Of a stretch of DNA of 64,000 bases, positions 44,740-56,080 are shown one piece after another; position 1 is the first letter of the stretch, and every line of letters starts with the position of its first letter. Source of the stretch: Nitrospirillum pindoramense (GTDB lineage Bacteria; Pseudomonadota; Alphaproteobacteria; Azospirillales; Azospirillaceae); the NCBI RefSeq assembly GCF_007827955.1, contig NZ_VITR01000019.1:52203-116202 (forward strand), given 5' to 3'. The notes under the pieces are model-generated. The model saw only the letters and a program-made list of their open reading frames with translations, had not been told where the DNA came from and did no database searches. The position numbers and the translations under genes were made by a program.

Positions 44740-46874
44740 CGTGCGGCCTCGAAATGTATCCCGTTAGGATGCAGGTTGGGGTTATGGAACGGGTCGTGCT
44801 GATAGAAATTGGGGTGCATATCGTAAAGGCGCCGGCGATCTCGCACCAGCCGCTCCCGCTTTTCTTCGCTCATGTGGTCCACGCCACGACTGACGGATTC
44901 ATGGTGGATCAGCCGCACGGCCTGACACATCACGTTATAATACCCCGCCTCGTGCAAACGCATGCAGATGTCGATGTCGTTATAGGCGATGGGCAGGCTC
45001 ACATCGAAGCCACCGACAGCTTGGAACTTCCGCCGCTCGACCATCAGGCAGGCGCCGGTGACAGCTAGCCAATTGTATTCCAGAAGATTACGCAGGAAAT
45101 AGCCGTGGGCGTCTGGATCCGCGCGCCAAAAGGCGTGGCCCGGCCCATCTTGCAGATTGAGCACGCCGGCATGTTGCGTCTCGCGCCCGCCGGGATACAG
45201 CAGCTTGGCCCCCACGGCGCCCACATGATCCAACTGGGCGTAGCCGGTCATACGCTCGATCCAGTCGGTCGTCACCACTTCGGTGTCGTCATTCAGGAAC
45301 AACAACACATCACCCGTGGCGGATTCGGCACCCAGGTTGTTTAATTCCGAGTAGTTGAAGGGGAAGTCATGGCGGATGACCTTGACCCCCGGCCAGTTAC
45401 GGATGCGGTTCAGATAGGCCAGCGACGGCGGTTCCTTCGTTCCATTGTCCAGGACAACGATCTCATATTTGTCGTAGCTGGATTTGGCGCGGATACTGTC
45501 GATGCACGCGGCCAGGACCCGCCAATTGTCGCGCGTGGGAATGATGATGGAAACGGTCGGCGTGCCCCTCACATTGTACCGCACGCGATAATACCCCGGC
45601 ACCTGAGGCAGAGGTTCCAGGGTGCCATCCAGACCGCGACGGTGAAGGGCCTCAGCGCGCAGCCGCTCGGATGTGGCGATGACATAGGGCTTGGCGTTCA
45701 GGTCCGCGGCGACGGATTGCGGAATGATGCGCCAATGGTAAAGCACCTTGGGCACATGACGGATAAGGGGTGTCCTTTCCGCGATCCGCAACACCATGTC
45801 CCAGTCTTGGCAGCCATCATATTCCGACCTGAGCCCCCCCAGATCCTGCAGCAAAGACCGGCGCACGCAACTGACATGGCACGTGTACATGGTGCTCATT
45901 ATTGTGTCGGGCGACCAATCGGGCTTGAAGAAAGGTTGGGTGAAACACCCATCTTCCGTAATCTTGTCCTCGTCGCTGTAGATGAAATCCGGATTGTCAC
46001 GATCAATGCACAGCGCCAATTCGTAAAGGCAGTCGACCGTCAACTCATCGTCGTGGTCCAGGAAGACGATGAAATCGCCTGTTGCCGCTGCCAGGCCCGC
46101 ATTGGTGGCTCCAGCGATGCCCCTGTTCTCCTTCAGACGCAGCACGGTGACACGCGGGTCACGCACACCATCCAGCACGGCCCCCGTGGCGGGATCGGTT
46201 CCCGCATCGTCGACCAAAACCAGCTGCCAATGGGGATACCACTGCGCTGAGACGGAGCGCAGTGCCGCGTCCAGGATAGCGGGCGGTGTGTTGTAGACGG
46301 GCACGACAATGGAAAAGGTGGGCGGCCTGGACAGGGCCGCGATCGATGCCGCCAAGTCGATGGGAGGACGGGGAGCGCGATAGACGTAACCGTCGGGCCC
46401 CCGCCCGGCGACCGGCATAACATCGACACCAGGCGGCGATATCGGTACCGAGAGCATGCCGGGGACAACGCCATTCATCAGCCAGAACTTGACGCCCCCC
46501 ACGCCATGATCGCGGTGGATGCGCAGAGGATCCACAGCCATCGCCAGGACCCCATAATTGCGGGCGGTGCGCGCCAAGGTGCGCAACGCGACCTTGGCCT
46601 GACGGGCGCGACGGGACGCCCAACGCAAAGGAGATGTCAATCGCCAGCTGTGCGATTTATGGATCAGCGCCAACTCCTGGCGCAGGACACTCCTGTCTGC
46701 GTCGGATGCCTGCAATTGATATGTGCGCTCATCCACCAACTGATTGAGACGCTCAATGTTGAGATCACGATCCGCCAGCTCGCGGACAAGTTCCGCAATG
46801 CGCTCGTCCCGCTTATCCAATGTGAGCGCTTGGCCGCCCCCCTTCGGGGAGGCTGGCATTTCTGTCAAGGCCAT
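44736..46874 (-). CDS. Two-domain family 2 glycosyltransferase
   Basis: About 712 residues. An N-terminal coiled segment and an amphipathic region (about 20-110) precede two GT-A domains. The first begins FSIVVPVYNTPPA and has the metal-binding FLDHDDE. The second begins SIIIPTRDNWRVL and has FLNDDTEV. ACLMVERRKF and GGFDVSLPIAYNDIDICMRL are the conserved acceptor-side motifs. Such proteins add two sugars or alternate activities in O-antigen and capsule assembly. ATG 46874 is preferred; a TTG at 46931 is possible. A good sigma-70-like promoter lies at 46970-46998. It is the first gene of a two-gene unit with the HAD protein. Confidence 0.9.
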   Translation of the reverse strand: MALTEMPASPKGGGQALTLDKRDERIAELVRELADRDLNIERLNQLVDERTYQLQASDADRSVLRQELALIHKSHSWRLTSPLRWASRRARQAKVALRTLARTARNYGVLAMAVDPLRIHRDHGVGGVKFWLMNGVVPGMLSVPISPPGVDVMPVAGRGPDGYVYRAPRPPIDLAASIAALSRPPTFSIVVPVYNTPPAILDAALRSVSAQWYPHWQLVLVDDAGTDPATGAVLDGVRDPRVTVLRLKENRGIAGATNAGLAAATGDFIVFLDHDDELTVDCLYELALCIDRDNPDFIYSDEDKITEDGCFTQPFFKPDWSPDTIMSTMYTCHVSCVRRSLLQDLGGLRSEYDGCQDWDMVLRIAERTPLIRHVPKVLYHWRIIPQSVAADLNAKPYVIATSERLRAEALHRRGLDGTLEPLPQVPGYYRVRYNVRGTPTVSIIIPTRDNWRVLAACIDSIRAKSSYDKYEIVVLDNGTKEPPSLAYLNRIRNWPGVKVIRHDFPFNYSELNNLGAESATGDVLLFLNDDTEVVTTDWIERMTGYAQLDHVGAVGAKLLYPGGRETQHAGVLNLQDGPGHAFWRADPDAHGYFLRNLLEYNWLAVTGACLMVERRKFQAVGGFDVSLPIAYNDIDICMRLHEAGYYNVMCQAVRLIHHESVSRGVDHMSEEKRERLVRDRRRLYDMHPNFYQHDPFHNPNLHPNGIHFEAAR

Positions 46875-46969
46875 CGTGACTACCAACAAATTATTCCAAA
46901 TATATCTCAGCCGATCCGCCAAATCAGACAATTACTTCAATGAACCGGATAGACAAAGAAGCCCCAGTC

Positions 46970-46998
46970 AAAATATAGAGAACAGGCATTTCTGTCAA
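46970..46998 (-). promoter_or_regulatory. Sigma-70-like promoter of the glycosyltransferase-HAD operon
   Basis: On the minus strand TTGACA (46998-46993) is followed after 17 bases by TATTTT (46975-46970), with an overlapping TATATT. The -35 is a perfect consensus match in an AT-rich gap. The expected start of transcription is about 90 bases ahead of the ATG at 46874. Confidence 0.6.
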
Positions 46999-47011
46999 TA
47001 AACCCCACCAG

Positions 47012-49753
<2,742 letters not shown>

Positions 49754-49972
49754 ATCCCAATGGCCACTATACGTAAGCCGCGATCGGTGGGCATCGTCGG
49801 AATTGGGACTTCAGGATTATCTTTGGCAGTAAACGTTGTACGATGTCGCCAATAAACCGGTGACAATGCAAGGCGCGCCAAGCCTCGTTCATGCATCCTT
49901 AACCTTGCCGCTATATCGCTACTTTCAGTGGAAACACCCTCTGTCCCGCAAAGGCTAGCCAGAAGGTACCCA

Positions 49973-52036
49973 ATGAATATCAGCAAGACCGTCCTGTCCG
50001 GTATCGGCGGCGTCGCCGCCCTGGCCGTCGCCTTGTCCGGCATCATCGCCTTCGTGGCCGCCCGCGATCTCGCGGCCCAGGCCACCGCGGAACGCAGCCT
50101 GGCCGCGTATGGCCAAACCTTGAAGCTGGGCGCCCTGCTGGCATCGGAGCGCAGCGCCTGGAACGCCGCCTTCAGCGCCGAGGGGGCCGCCGACACCAAC
50201 GCCACCAGCGCGCAAGGCAAGGCCATGGCGGCCACGGACGCCGCCCTGGCGGAGGCGCGCACCAGCACAGCGGCGGCGCACCTGGACCTTGCCAGCCTGG
50301 CGCAGGCGGAAAAACTGCTGGCCGACACGCGCTCGGGCGCCAAGGCCGCCACGGCCCAGGCCAAAGCCGACCGGCCCGCCGACGCGGCCGGCCGCATGCA
50401 GGATGGCATCGCCGCCACCGCCAGCGCCGTCGACCACGCCGCCGACCTGGCCTTCCGCCGCACCGCCGCGGCATCGGCCGACCTGACCGTCCCCTTGCAG
50501 ATCGCCGCCATGGCGCAGGACCTGCGCGCCGCCGCCGGTACCCGTTCCGCCATTCTCAGCCTGTTCCAATCGGGGCAGGCGCTGGATGCGAAGCGCCTTC
50601 ACACCGCCACGCAGCTGACCGGCCAGGTCGCCACCTTGTGGCGCCTGCAAAAGCAGGCCGTGGCCAACCTCGGCAGCCCCGCCAAGCTGGCCGAGGCGCT
50701 GACGACCGAGGAAAATACCCTGATGAAGGAGGGGGAGCCGCGCTACCAGGCCATCCTGGAGGCGGCACGCACCGGCGGTCCCAGCCCCATGGACAACGCC
50801 GCCTGGCGGGCCTGGACCAGCCCCATGCTGGACAACGCGCTGATCCTGCGCGACCGGGCGCTGGAAACCGCCCGGGACATGAATGAGGAGGCCTTGGGCG
50901 ACGCGCGCCTGCAACTGTTGCTGGGCTGTCTGACGCTGGCCTTCGTGGCCGCCATCACCGCCCTGGTGGCCTGGGTGCTGCGCCGGCGCGTGACCCTGCC
51001 CATCAAGGACCTGACCCAGGCCATCACCCGCCTGGCGGAGGATGATCTGGATGTGCACATCGCCGCGCCCCGTGTGCAGGATGAGGTGGGCGCCATGGCC
51101 ACCGCGTTGACCGTGCTGCGGGACAACGCCGCCAGGGCCCGCGCCACCGAGCGCGACGCCGCCGCTGCCCGGCAGGCGGCGCTGGATCGCGCCCTGGCGG
51201 TGGATGGCCTGTGCCGCACCTTCGACAGCCGCGCCAGCGCCGGCCTGAACGCCGTGGAGGAAGCGGCCGGCCACCTGGCCGCCACTTCCGCCGCCATGAC
51301 GGAAACGGCGCAGCAATCCAGCCGGCAGGCGTCCACCGTCGCCAGCGCCGCCCAGACCGCCTCCAACGGCATCAACACCGTGGCCGCGGCGGCGGAGGAA
51401 CTGTCCGCCTCCATCGCCGAGATCAGCCGCCAGATGGCGCAGTCCACCACCATCGCCAACGATGCCATGGCCAAGGCGGAGGAGACGGACCACGCCATCG
51501 CCGTGCTGGCCGCCGCCAGCGCCAAGATCGGGGAGATCGTGGGCCTGATCACCGCCATCGCCAGCCAGACCAACCTGCTGGCGCTGAACGCCACCATCGA
51601 GGCCGCGCGGGCCGGCGACGCGGGCAAGGGCTTCGCCGTGGTGGCGTCCGAGGTGAAGCATCTGGCCAACCAGACGGCGCAGGCGACCGAGGATATCACG
51701 CGTCAAATCAACGAGATCCAGACGGTGACGCGCAGCGCCGTGGACGGCGTCCGCGCCATTTCCGATGTCATCCACACCATGGGCGGCATCACCTCCGGCA
51801 TCGCGGCGGCGGTGGAGGAGCAAGGGGCCGCCACGCGGGAAATCGCCCGCAACGTGCAGGAAGTGGCCGCATCCACCCACCAGATCACCGCCAGCATCGA
51901 TGAGGTGCGCGAGGCGGTGGAGCAGTCGACCACCGTGGCCGGTGACCTGCGCCAGGCGGCCACGTCCATGACCGACAGGGCGGAGCGGCTGAAGAGCGAC
52001 GTGGCTGGCTTCCTGGGCGGGGTGCGCGCCGCCTGA
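49973..52036 (+). CDS. Methyl-accepting chemotaxis protein
   Basis: 687 residues. A membrane helix at about 6-28 and a second at about 311-336 flank an Ala-rich helical periplasmic sensor. HAMP spans about 337-390. The signalling domain (about 410-680) carries the hairpin tip [21 protein letters not shown], the CheA/CheW contact. ATG 49973 with GAAGG upstream removes 15 non-conserved residues found in the longer frame. No che genes are adjacent, so it must feed a distant chemosensory cluster. Ligand unknown. Confidence 0.95.
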   Translation: MNISKTVLSGIGGVAALAVALSGIIAFVAARDLAAQATAERSLAAYGQTLKLGALLASERSAWNAAFSAEGAADTNATSAQGKAMAATDAALAEARTSTAAAHLDLASLAQAEKLLADTRSGAKAATAQAKADRPADAAGRMQDGIAATASAVDHAADLAFRRTAAASADLTVPLQIAAMAQDLRAAAGTRSAILSLFQSGQALDAKRLHTATQLTGQVATLWRLQKQAVANLGSPAKLAEALTTEENTLMKEGEPRYQAILEAARTGGPSPMDNAAWRAWTSPMLDNALILRDRALETARDMNEEALGDARLQLLLGCLTLAFVAAITALVAWVLRRRVTLPIKDLTQAITRLAEDDLDVHIAAPRVQDEVGAMATALTVLRDNAARARATERDAAAARQAALDRALAVDGLCRTFDSRASAGLNAVEEAAGHLAATSAAMTETAQQSSRQASTVASAAQTASNGINTVAAAAEELSASIAEISRQMAQSTTIANDAMAKAEETDHAIAVLAAASAKIGEIVGLITAIASQTNLLALNATIEAARAGDAGKGFAVVASEVKHLANQTAQATEDITRQINEIQTVTRSAVDGVRAISDVIHTMGGITSGIAAAVEEQGAATREIARNVQEVAASTHQITASIDEVREAVEQSTTVAGDLRQAATSMTDRAERLKSDVAGFLGGVRAA

Positions 52037-52093
52037 TCTGGTCAAGCGGTGCGTCCGGCCTTACAAGGGTTTCCCGAAACGACGGGGAAGCCC

Positions 52094-52567
52094 ATGGCGC
52101 TGACGCACCGCCCACTGACACCGGACGACCTGGACCTGGTGTGCCGGCACCGGTCCGCCATGTTCCGCGACTCCGGCCGGCCCGAAGCCGCCATCGCGGC
52201 CATGGAGGCACCCTTCCGCACGTGGCTGGCACCCCGCTTGGCCGATGGGCGTTACTTCGGGTTCGCCTTGACCGATGCCGATGGCGCGGTCGTTGCCGGA
52301 ATCGGCCTGATGGAGGTCGACTGGCCGCCCCATCCGTCGCATGCCGAGGAGGCGCGGCGGGGCTATGTCCTGAACGTCTATGTCGAGCCCGGCCACCGGC
52401 GCCAAGGCTTGGCCCGCAGGCTGATGGCCTTGGCGGAGTCGGCGTTCCGTGAGCGCGGCATCGCCTACGCCGTCCTGCATGCGACAGCCGCCGGCCGGCC
52501 CTTGTATGAGCAGGCGGGATGGGCCCCGACCACGGAAATGGCCAAGGCCCTGACCGGACTTCCCTAA
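52094..52567 (+). CDS. GNAT-family N-acetyltransferase
   Basis: 157 residues. The acetyl-CoA binding motif A appears as LNVYVEPGHRRQGLARRLM, and the C-terminal LYEQAGWAP is the usual motif B end. ATG 52094 with GGGGAAG four bases upstream is preferred to a start 15 codons earlier. The acceptor is unknown. The stop codon overlaps that of the convergent rhodanese gene. Confidence 0.9.
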   Translation: MALTHRPLTPDDLDLVCRHRSAMFRDSGRPEAAIAAMEAPFRTWLAPRLADGRYFGFALTDADGAVVAGIGLMEVDWPPHPSHAEEARRGYVLNVYVEPGHRRQGLARRLMALAESAFRERGIAYAVLHATAAGRPLYEQAGWAPTTEMAKALTGLP

Positions 52568-52986
52568 CCGCGCGCCAGGCCCAGGCCTTCATCGATCCAG
52601 CCCGTCAGGCCGCCGATCATCTCCTTCACCGGGCGCCCCAGGCGCGCCAGCTTCAGCGCCGCCTTGGTGGAGCCGTTGCAGTGCGGGCCGGCGCAGTAGA
52701 CGACGAACAGCGTGTCCGCCGGGTAGTCCGCCAACCGCGCCTCGGTCAACTGCCGGGTCGGGATGTTGACGGCACCCGGCACATGGCCCGCGGCGAACAG
52801 GGCCGGGGTGCGGACGTCCAGCAGTACGAAGTCCCTGGTCTCCTGGGTCGTGGCGTACCAGACGTCGGCGCAGTCGGTTTCAAACGCCAGTTTCGCGGCG
52901 AAATGCGCCACGGCGTCGTCCGGCGCGGCGGCGGGCGTCTTGGCGACAACGGAGGGGCCGGCGGAAGTGAGAGCGGGGTCGGCCAT
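52564..52986 (-). CDS. Rhodanese-like domain protein
   Basis: 140 residues forming one rhodanese domain. DFVLLDVRTPALFAAGHVPGA is the substrate-side motif. The active-site loop is VVYCAGPHCNGSTKAA with catalytic Cys98, longer than the usual six-residue loop and carrying a second cysteine (Cys103). It may transfer sulfur or act as a sulfur carrier. ATG 52986 follows AGGAG by eight bases; the ATG at 53004 gives six extra residues without a site. Confidence 0.88.
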   Translation of the reverse strand: MADPALTSAGPSVVAKTPAAAPDDAVAHFAAKLAFETDCADVWYATTQETRDFVLLDVRTPALFAAGHVPGAVNIPTRQLTEARLADYPADTLFVVYCAGPHCNGSTKAALKLARLGRPVKEMIGGLTGWIDEGLGLARG

Positions 52987-53178
52987 GGCGGGATCTCCTG
53001 TCAAACGGTGGCGATGGCCCTTTGTCCCCCATGCGGCGCCCGACCGCCAGGGGCCCCCCCGCCAAAAGGCGGGCGGTTCCGGCCAACGTCCTGCTGATAT
53101 GTCCTGCTGACAGGGGCTGTCATCGACCCGCGCTAAGGTTCCCCCTCAACGACAACCGCCGACAGGAAGGCACATCCC

Positions 53179-53526
53179 ATGGCCCGGCCCAATTACATCG
53201 AACTGCCCACCCGCGACCTGGCCGCGTCGCAGACCTTTTATGAAAAGGCCTTCGGCTGGTCCCTGACCGGCTTCGGTCCCAGCTACGCCTGCACCATGAC
53301 CGGCGACGTGGACATCGGCCTGCAGGCCGATGCGGCGGAGGCGACCAAGGCGCCGCTGACGGTCATCCAGGTGGACGCGCTGGAGGAGGCACTGGCCGCC
53401 GTCACCGTCGCGGGCGGCACCATCGTCCGCCCCATCTTCAGCTTTCCCGGCGGCCGCCGCTTCCACTTCACCGACCCCTCGGGCAACGAGTTGGCGGTGA
53501 TGCAGCCGGAAGCCCATCAGGACTGA
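53179..53526 (+). CDS. VOC (glyoxalase/bleomycin-resistance) family protein
   Basis: 115 residues with a single VOC module: YIELPTRDLAASQTFYEKAFGW at the N-terminus and RRFHFTDPSGNELAVMQP at the C-terminus, where the conserved Glu and nearby residues usually bind metal. AGGAAGG lies ten bases upstream of ATG 53179. It may be a lyase, dioxygenase or binding protein; the sequence does not decide. Confidence 0.9.
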   Translation: MARPNYIELPTRDLAASQTFYEKAFGWSLTGFGPSYACTMTGDVDIGLQADAAEATKAPLTVIQVDALEEALAAVTVAGGTIVRPIFSFPGGRRFHFTDPSGNELAVMQPEAHQD

Positions 53527-53652
53527 CCAACGCATCGTACGCAGGGCTGGGACGGCACAGTCCTGCGTCACACAGTGGCAGTCCTGCCTTAAAATGCCCT
53601 CATCGCGGGTGGGTCCTGGTCATCTTGGGGACCGCCCGGATGGGAGGTTTCC

Positions 53653-54015
53653 GTGGTTCATGCCCATTCCCTGCCCGGCTTGGCCCTGCTGTTGCTGATC
53701 CTGGGGGCCCTGTTCACCTTGGGCTTCGGCGTCGTGCTGTTTCATGTGCCGGGGGAGCCCGCCGTGCGGCGCGCCATCCTGCCCTATTACTGCGCGGTGC
53801 CTGTCGTCCTGTTCGGCGCCGCGCTGCTGCTGAACGTGGGCCTGGCCCAGGGCTGGCCCGGATTATTGTTGATGAGCGGCGTCGCGGCCGTAGCCCTGGC
53901 CACGTCCCGAGTCTGCAACCACTGCGGCATCGCCGCCCAGCCCCGCAGCCTGATCCCACCCAAACACTGCGCCCATTGCGGCCATGCGTACAGCGACGCG
54001 GGGGACGCCCGGTGA
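53653..54015 (+). CDS. Small membrane protein with C-terminal zinc ribbon (first of a tandem pair)
   Basis: 120 residues starting at GTG 53653 behind GGGAGG. Three hydrophobic helices (about 6-30, 41-62 and 70-84) are followed by a zinc-ribbon knuckle with CNHCG and CAHCGHAY. I do not recognise the family. It overlaps the next gene by four bases (GTGA). The neighbour has the same layout, so the two probably arose by duplication and act together. Confidence 0.75.
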   Translation: MVHAHSLPGLALLLLILGALFTLGFGVVLFHVPGEPAVRRAILPYYCAVPVVLFGAALLLNVGLAQGWPGLLLMSGVAAVALATSRVCNHCGIAAQPRSLIPPKHCAHCGHAYSDAGDAR

Positions 54016-54365
54016 GTCCGGCCTGGACCGTCATCGGCGGCATCCTTCTGGGCCTGGCCGTGGCACCGCTGGCCGCCGCCATAGCCTGGTGCCATCTGGT
54101 TCCCGGCAACCCCGTGCGGCGCAACCGGACCTATCACTGGCTTTATGCCGGCATCGCGCTAGCCGTCTTTCTTTACGCCTGGGCGTGCTGGGGCTGGACG
54201 CAGGCTTGGCCTTTGGCCCTGGCCGCGCCCTTCATGATCGGCGGGGCCTTGACGGGATTCCGGTTGTGCCCCGCCTGCGGCATCGTCAGTGGCCGCGTCG
54301 TCCGGCATTGTCCGCAGTGCGACGCCGCTATAAGGGCACCGGGCGGTGAGGGCACGCCACCATAG
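54012..54365 (+). CDS. Small membrane protein with C-terminal zinc ribbon (second of a tandem pair)
   Basis: 117 residues. The GTG at 54012 overlaps the stop codon of the first gene as GTGA. Hydrophobic helices lie at about 5-30, 41-60 and 66-85, then CPACG and CPQCD form a zinc knuckle. The order membrane helices then ribbon matches its neighbour. Function unknown. A hairpin with a T tail (54404-54439) ends the pair. Confidence 0.75.
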   Translation: MSPAWTVIGGILLGLAVAPLAAAIAWCHLVPGNPVRRNRTYHWLYAGIALAVFLYAWACWGWTQAWPLALAAPFMIGGALTGFRLCPACGIVSGRVVRHCPQCDAAIRAPGGEGTPP

Positions 54366-54403
54366 CCATTCCGCCAATAGGCGGGCATTTCCGGCCAAGC
54401 CGC

Positions 54404-54439
54404 CACCAGCCCCTGGCGCCCCTGGGGCGCTGGTGTTTT
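54404..54439 (+). terminator. Terminator hairpin before the GlxA-type gene
   Basis: CACCAGC (54404-54410) and GCTGGTG (54429-54435) form an outer stem with GC-rich inner pairs, then TTTT at 54436-54439. It ends the zinc-ribbon pair. The T run reaches to one base before the ATG at 54441, so the hairpin may also act on translation of that gene. Confidence 0.7.
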
Positions 54440-54440
54440 C

Positions 54441-55442
54441 ATGGCATCCATGACTCTGCACCGCCCCACCCCAGCCGCCCCGACACCCCCGCGCAATCGC
54501 GCCGTGGCCGTGCTGGCCTATGACGGGCTGTGCACCTTCGAGTTCGGGGTGGCGGTGGAGGTGTTCGGCCTGCCCCGGCCGGAGATGGCGGACTGGTATC
54601 AATTCCGCGTCTGCGCGGCCGAGCCCGGCCCCCTGCGCGCCGTGGGCGGCATCCAGGTGCTGGCGGACGGCGATGTGCGCGACCTGGCCGCCGCCGGCAC
54701 CATCATCATTCCCGGCTGGCGCGGCAAGGACGCGCCGGTGCCGCCGGCCCTGCTGGATGCCCTGCGCCAGGCGCACGCGGGCGGGGCGCGGCTGGTGTCC
54801 ATCTGCTCCGGCGTTTTCGTCCTGGCGGCGGCCGGCGTGCTGGCGGGCAAGCGCGCCACCACCCACTGGCGCTATGCCCAAACCCTGGCGGAGCGGTTCC
54901 CCGACATCCGCGTGGAACCCGACGTGCTGTACGTGGACGAGGGGTCGGTGCTGACCTCCGCCGGCAGCGCCGCCGGCCTGGACCTGTGTTTACACATCGT
55001 GCGCCGGGACCACGGCGCCCGCATCGCCAACCAGGTGGCCCGCCGCCTGGTCATCCCGCCCCACCGCGACGGCGGCCAGGCGCAGTTCGTGGAGGCACCC
55101 CTGGCCGATGAGGCCGCCCCCCTGTCCGCGCTGTTCGACTGGATCCGCCGCAACCTGGACCAGGATTTGACCCTGGCCCGCCTGGCGTCCCAGGCGCGCA
55201 TGAGCGAGCGCAGCCTGGTGCGCCGCTTCCGCGAGGCCGCCGGCACCAGCCCCAAGGACTGGATCCTGACCGAGCGGCTGGGCCGCGCCCGCACCCTGCT
55301 GGAGGCCACCTCCCTGTCGCTGGAGCAAGTGGCGGCGGAGTGCGGGTTCGGCGGGGCCGATATCCTGCGCCACCATTTCCGCGCCCGCCTGCGCACCAGC
55401 CCCACGGCCTATCGCACCCGCTTCGCCGACGCCGCCGAATAG
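54441..55442 (+). CDS. GlxA/FtrA-family transcriptional regulator (DJ-1/PfpI-AraC)
   Basis: 333 residues. The N-terminal half (about 20-190) is a DJ-1/PfpI glutamine-amidotransferase-like domain: VLAYDGLCTFEFG and RLVSICSGVFVLAAAG, with the elbow Cys. The C-terminal half carries two AraC helix-turn-helix motifs, including CGFGGADILRHHFRARLRTSPTAYR. Members include regulators of catabolic genes such as FtrA. A clear ribosome site is lacking, and a terminator hairpin abuts the start; ATG 54450 is an alternative. The target is unknown. Confidence 0.9.
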   Translation: MASMTLHRPTPAAPTPPRNRAVAVLAYDGLCTFEFGVAVEVFGLPRPEMADWYQFRVCAAEPGPLRAVGGIQVLADGDVRDLAAAGTIIIPGWRGKDAPVPPALLDALRQAHAGGARLVSICSGVFVLAAAGVLAGKRATTHWRYAQTLAERFPDIRVEPDVLYVDEGSVLTSAGSAAGLDLCLHIVRRDHGARIANQVARRLVIPPHRDGGQAQFVEAPLADEAAPLSALFDWIRRNLDQDLTLARLASQARMSERSLVRRFREAAGTSPKDWILTERLGRARTLLEATSLSLEQVAAECGFGGADILRHHFRARLRTSPTAYRTRFADAAE

Positions 55443-55480
55443 CCGCCTACCACGGGTCTGTCCACCCGCTGCGGAACGCC

Positions 55481-55852
55481 CTAAAGACTCCCGCCGTGGG
55501 CGTTGACGGCGCTCAGGACGGCAGCGACATCCTCCGCCACCGTCTGATGGCCACCGCCCACGACCAGCGTCGCCTTGGCCGTGCCGCCCGGCGGGATTTC
55601 CGTGGGCAGGGGCGGGCGCACCAGTGACACCGAGGACCCGCGCACCCAGAGGGGCGACCCGTCAGGCCGGGTCAGCCGCGCGAAATCCGCCCCCAGGCCC
55701 AGGCGGAGCAGCAGGGCGTCTGGCGCCTCCGCCGTCGTCACCGCCTCCCCCAGGCCGGCCAGCATGGTGCCGCCGGGTCCGCCCGTCAGCGTGCCGATAT
55801 TCCCGGCGTCGATGTGGATGGTAATGCCTGCGGATGTCCTGATCTCGGCCAT
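55481..55852 (-). CDS. Conserved-looking small protein of unknown function
   Basis: 123 residues. ATG 55852 has GGAGG seven bases upstream, which supports a real gene. Two weakly similar halves are visible: the first ends around residue 45, and the second contains LTRPDGSPLWVRGSSVSLV and later VVGGGHQTVAEDVAAV. No membrane segment or signal. It is divergent from the GH3 gene (228 bases) and convergent with the GlxA-type gene. I do not recognise a family. Confidence 0.65.
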   Translation of the reverse strand: MAEIRTSAGITIHIDAGNIGTLTGGPGGTMLAGLGEAVTTAEAPDALLLRLGLGADFARLTRPDGSPLWVRGSSVSLVRPPLPTEIPPGGTAKATLVVGGGHQTVAEDVAAVLSAVNAHGGSL

Positions 55853-56080
55853 GGCCTGTCCTCCCCTCATGGTTTCCCCAGCCAAACCCGGCGCCGACGG
55901 GCGGCATAGACGCGCATTGGGAGGTCCCCCATTCGGCCCCATCCAGGCCCCATTCCACCTGCCCCACAAACCGGTTGCGCCCGCCAGAGGCGAACCCTTA
56001 GAGTGCCCGCCATATGACAAGGTTGTCATATGCCCCGCCGGGCCCGTCCGGCGGCAATAAAATCGAGGGAGTATCCGTCC

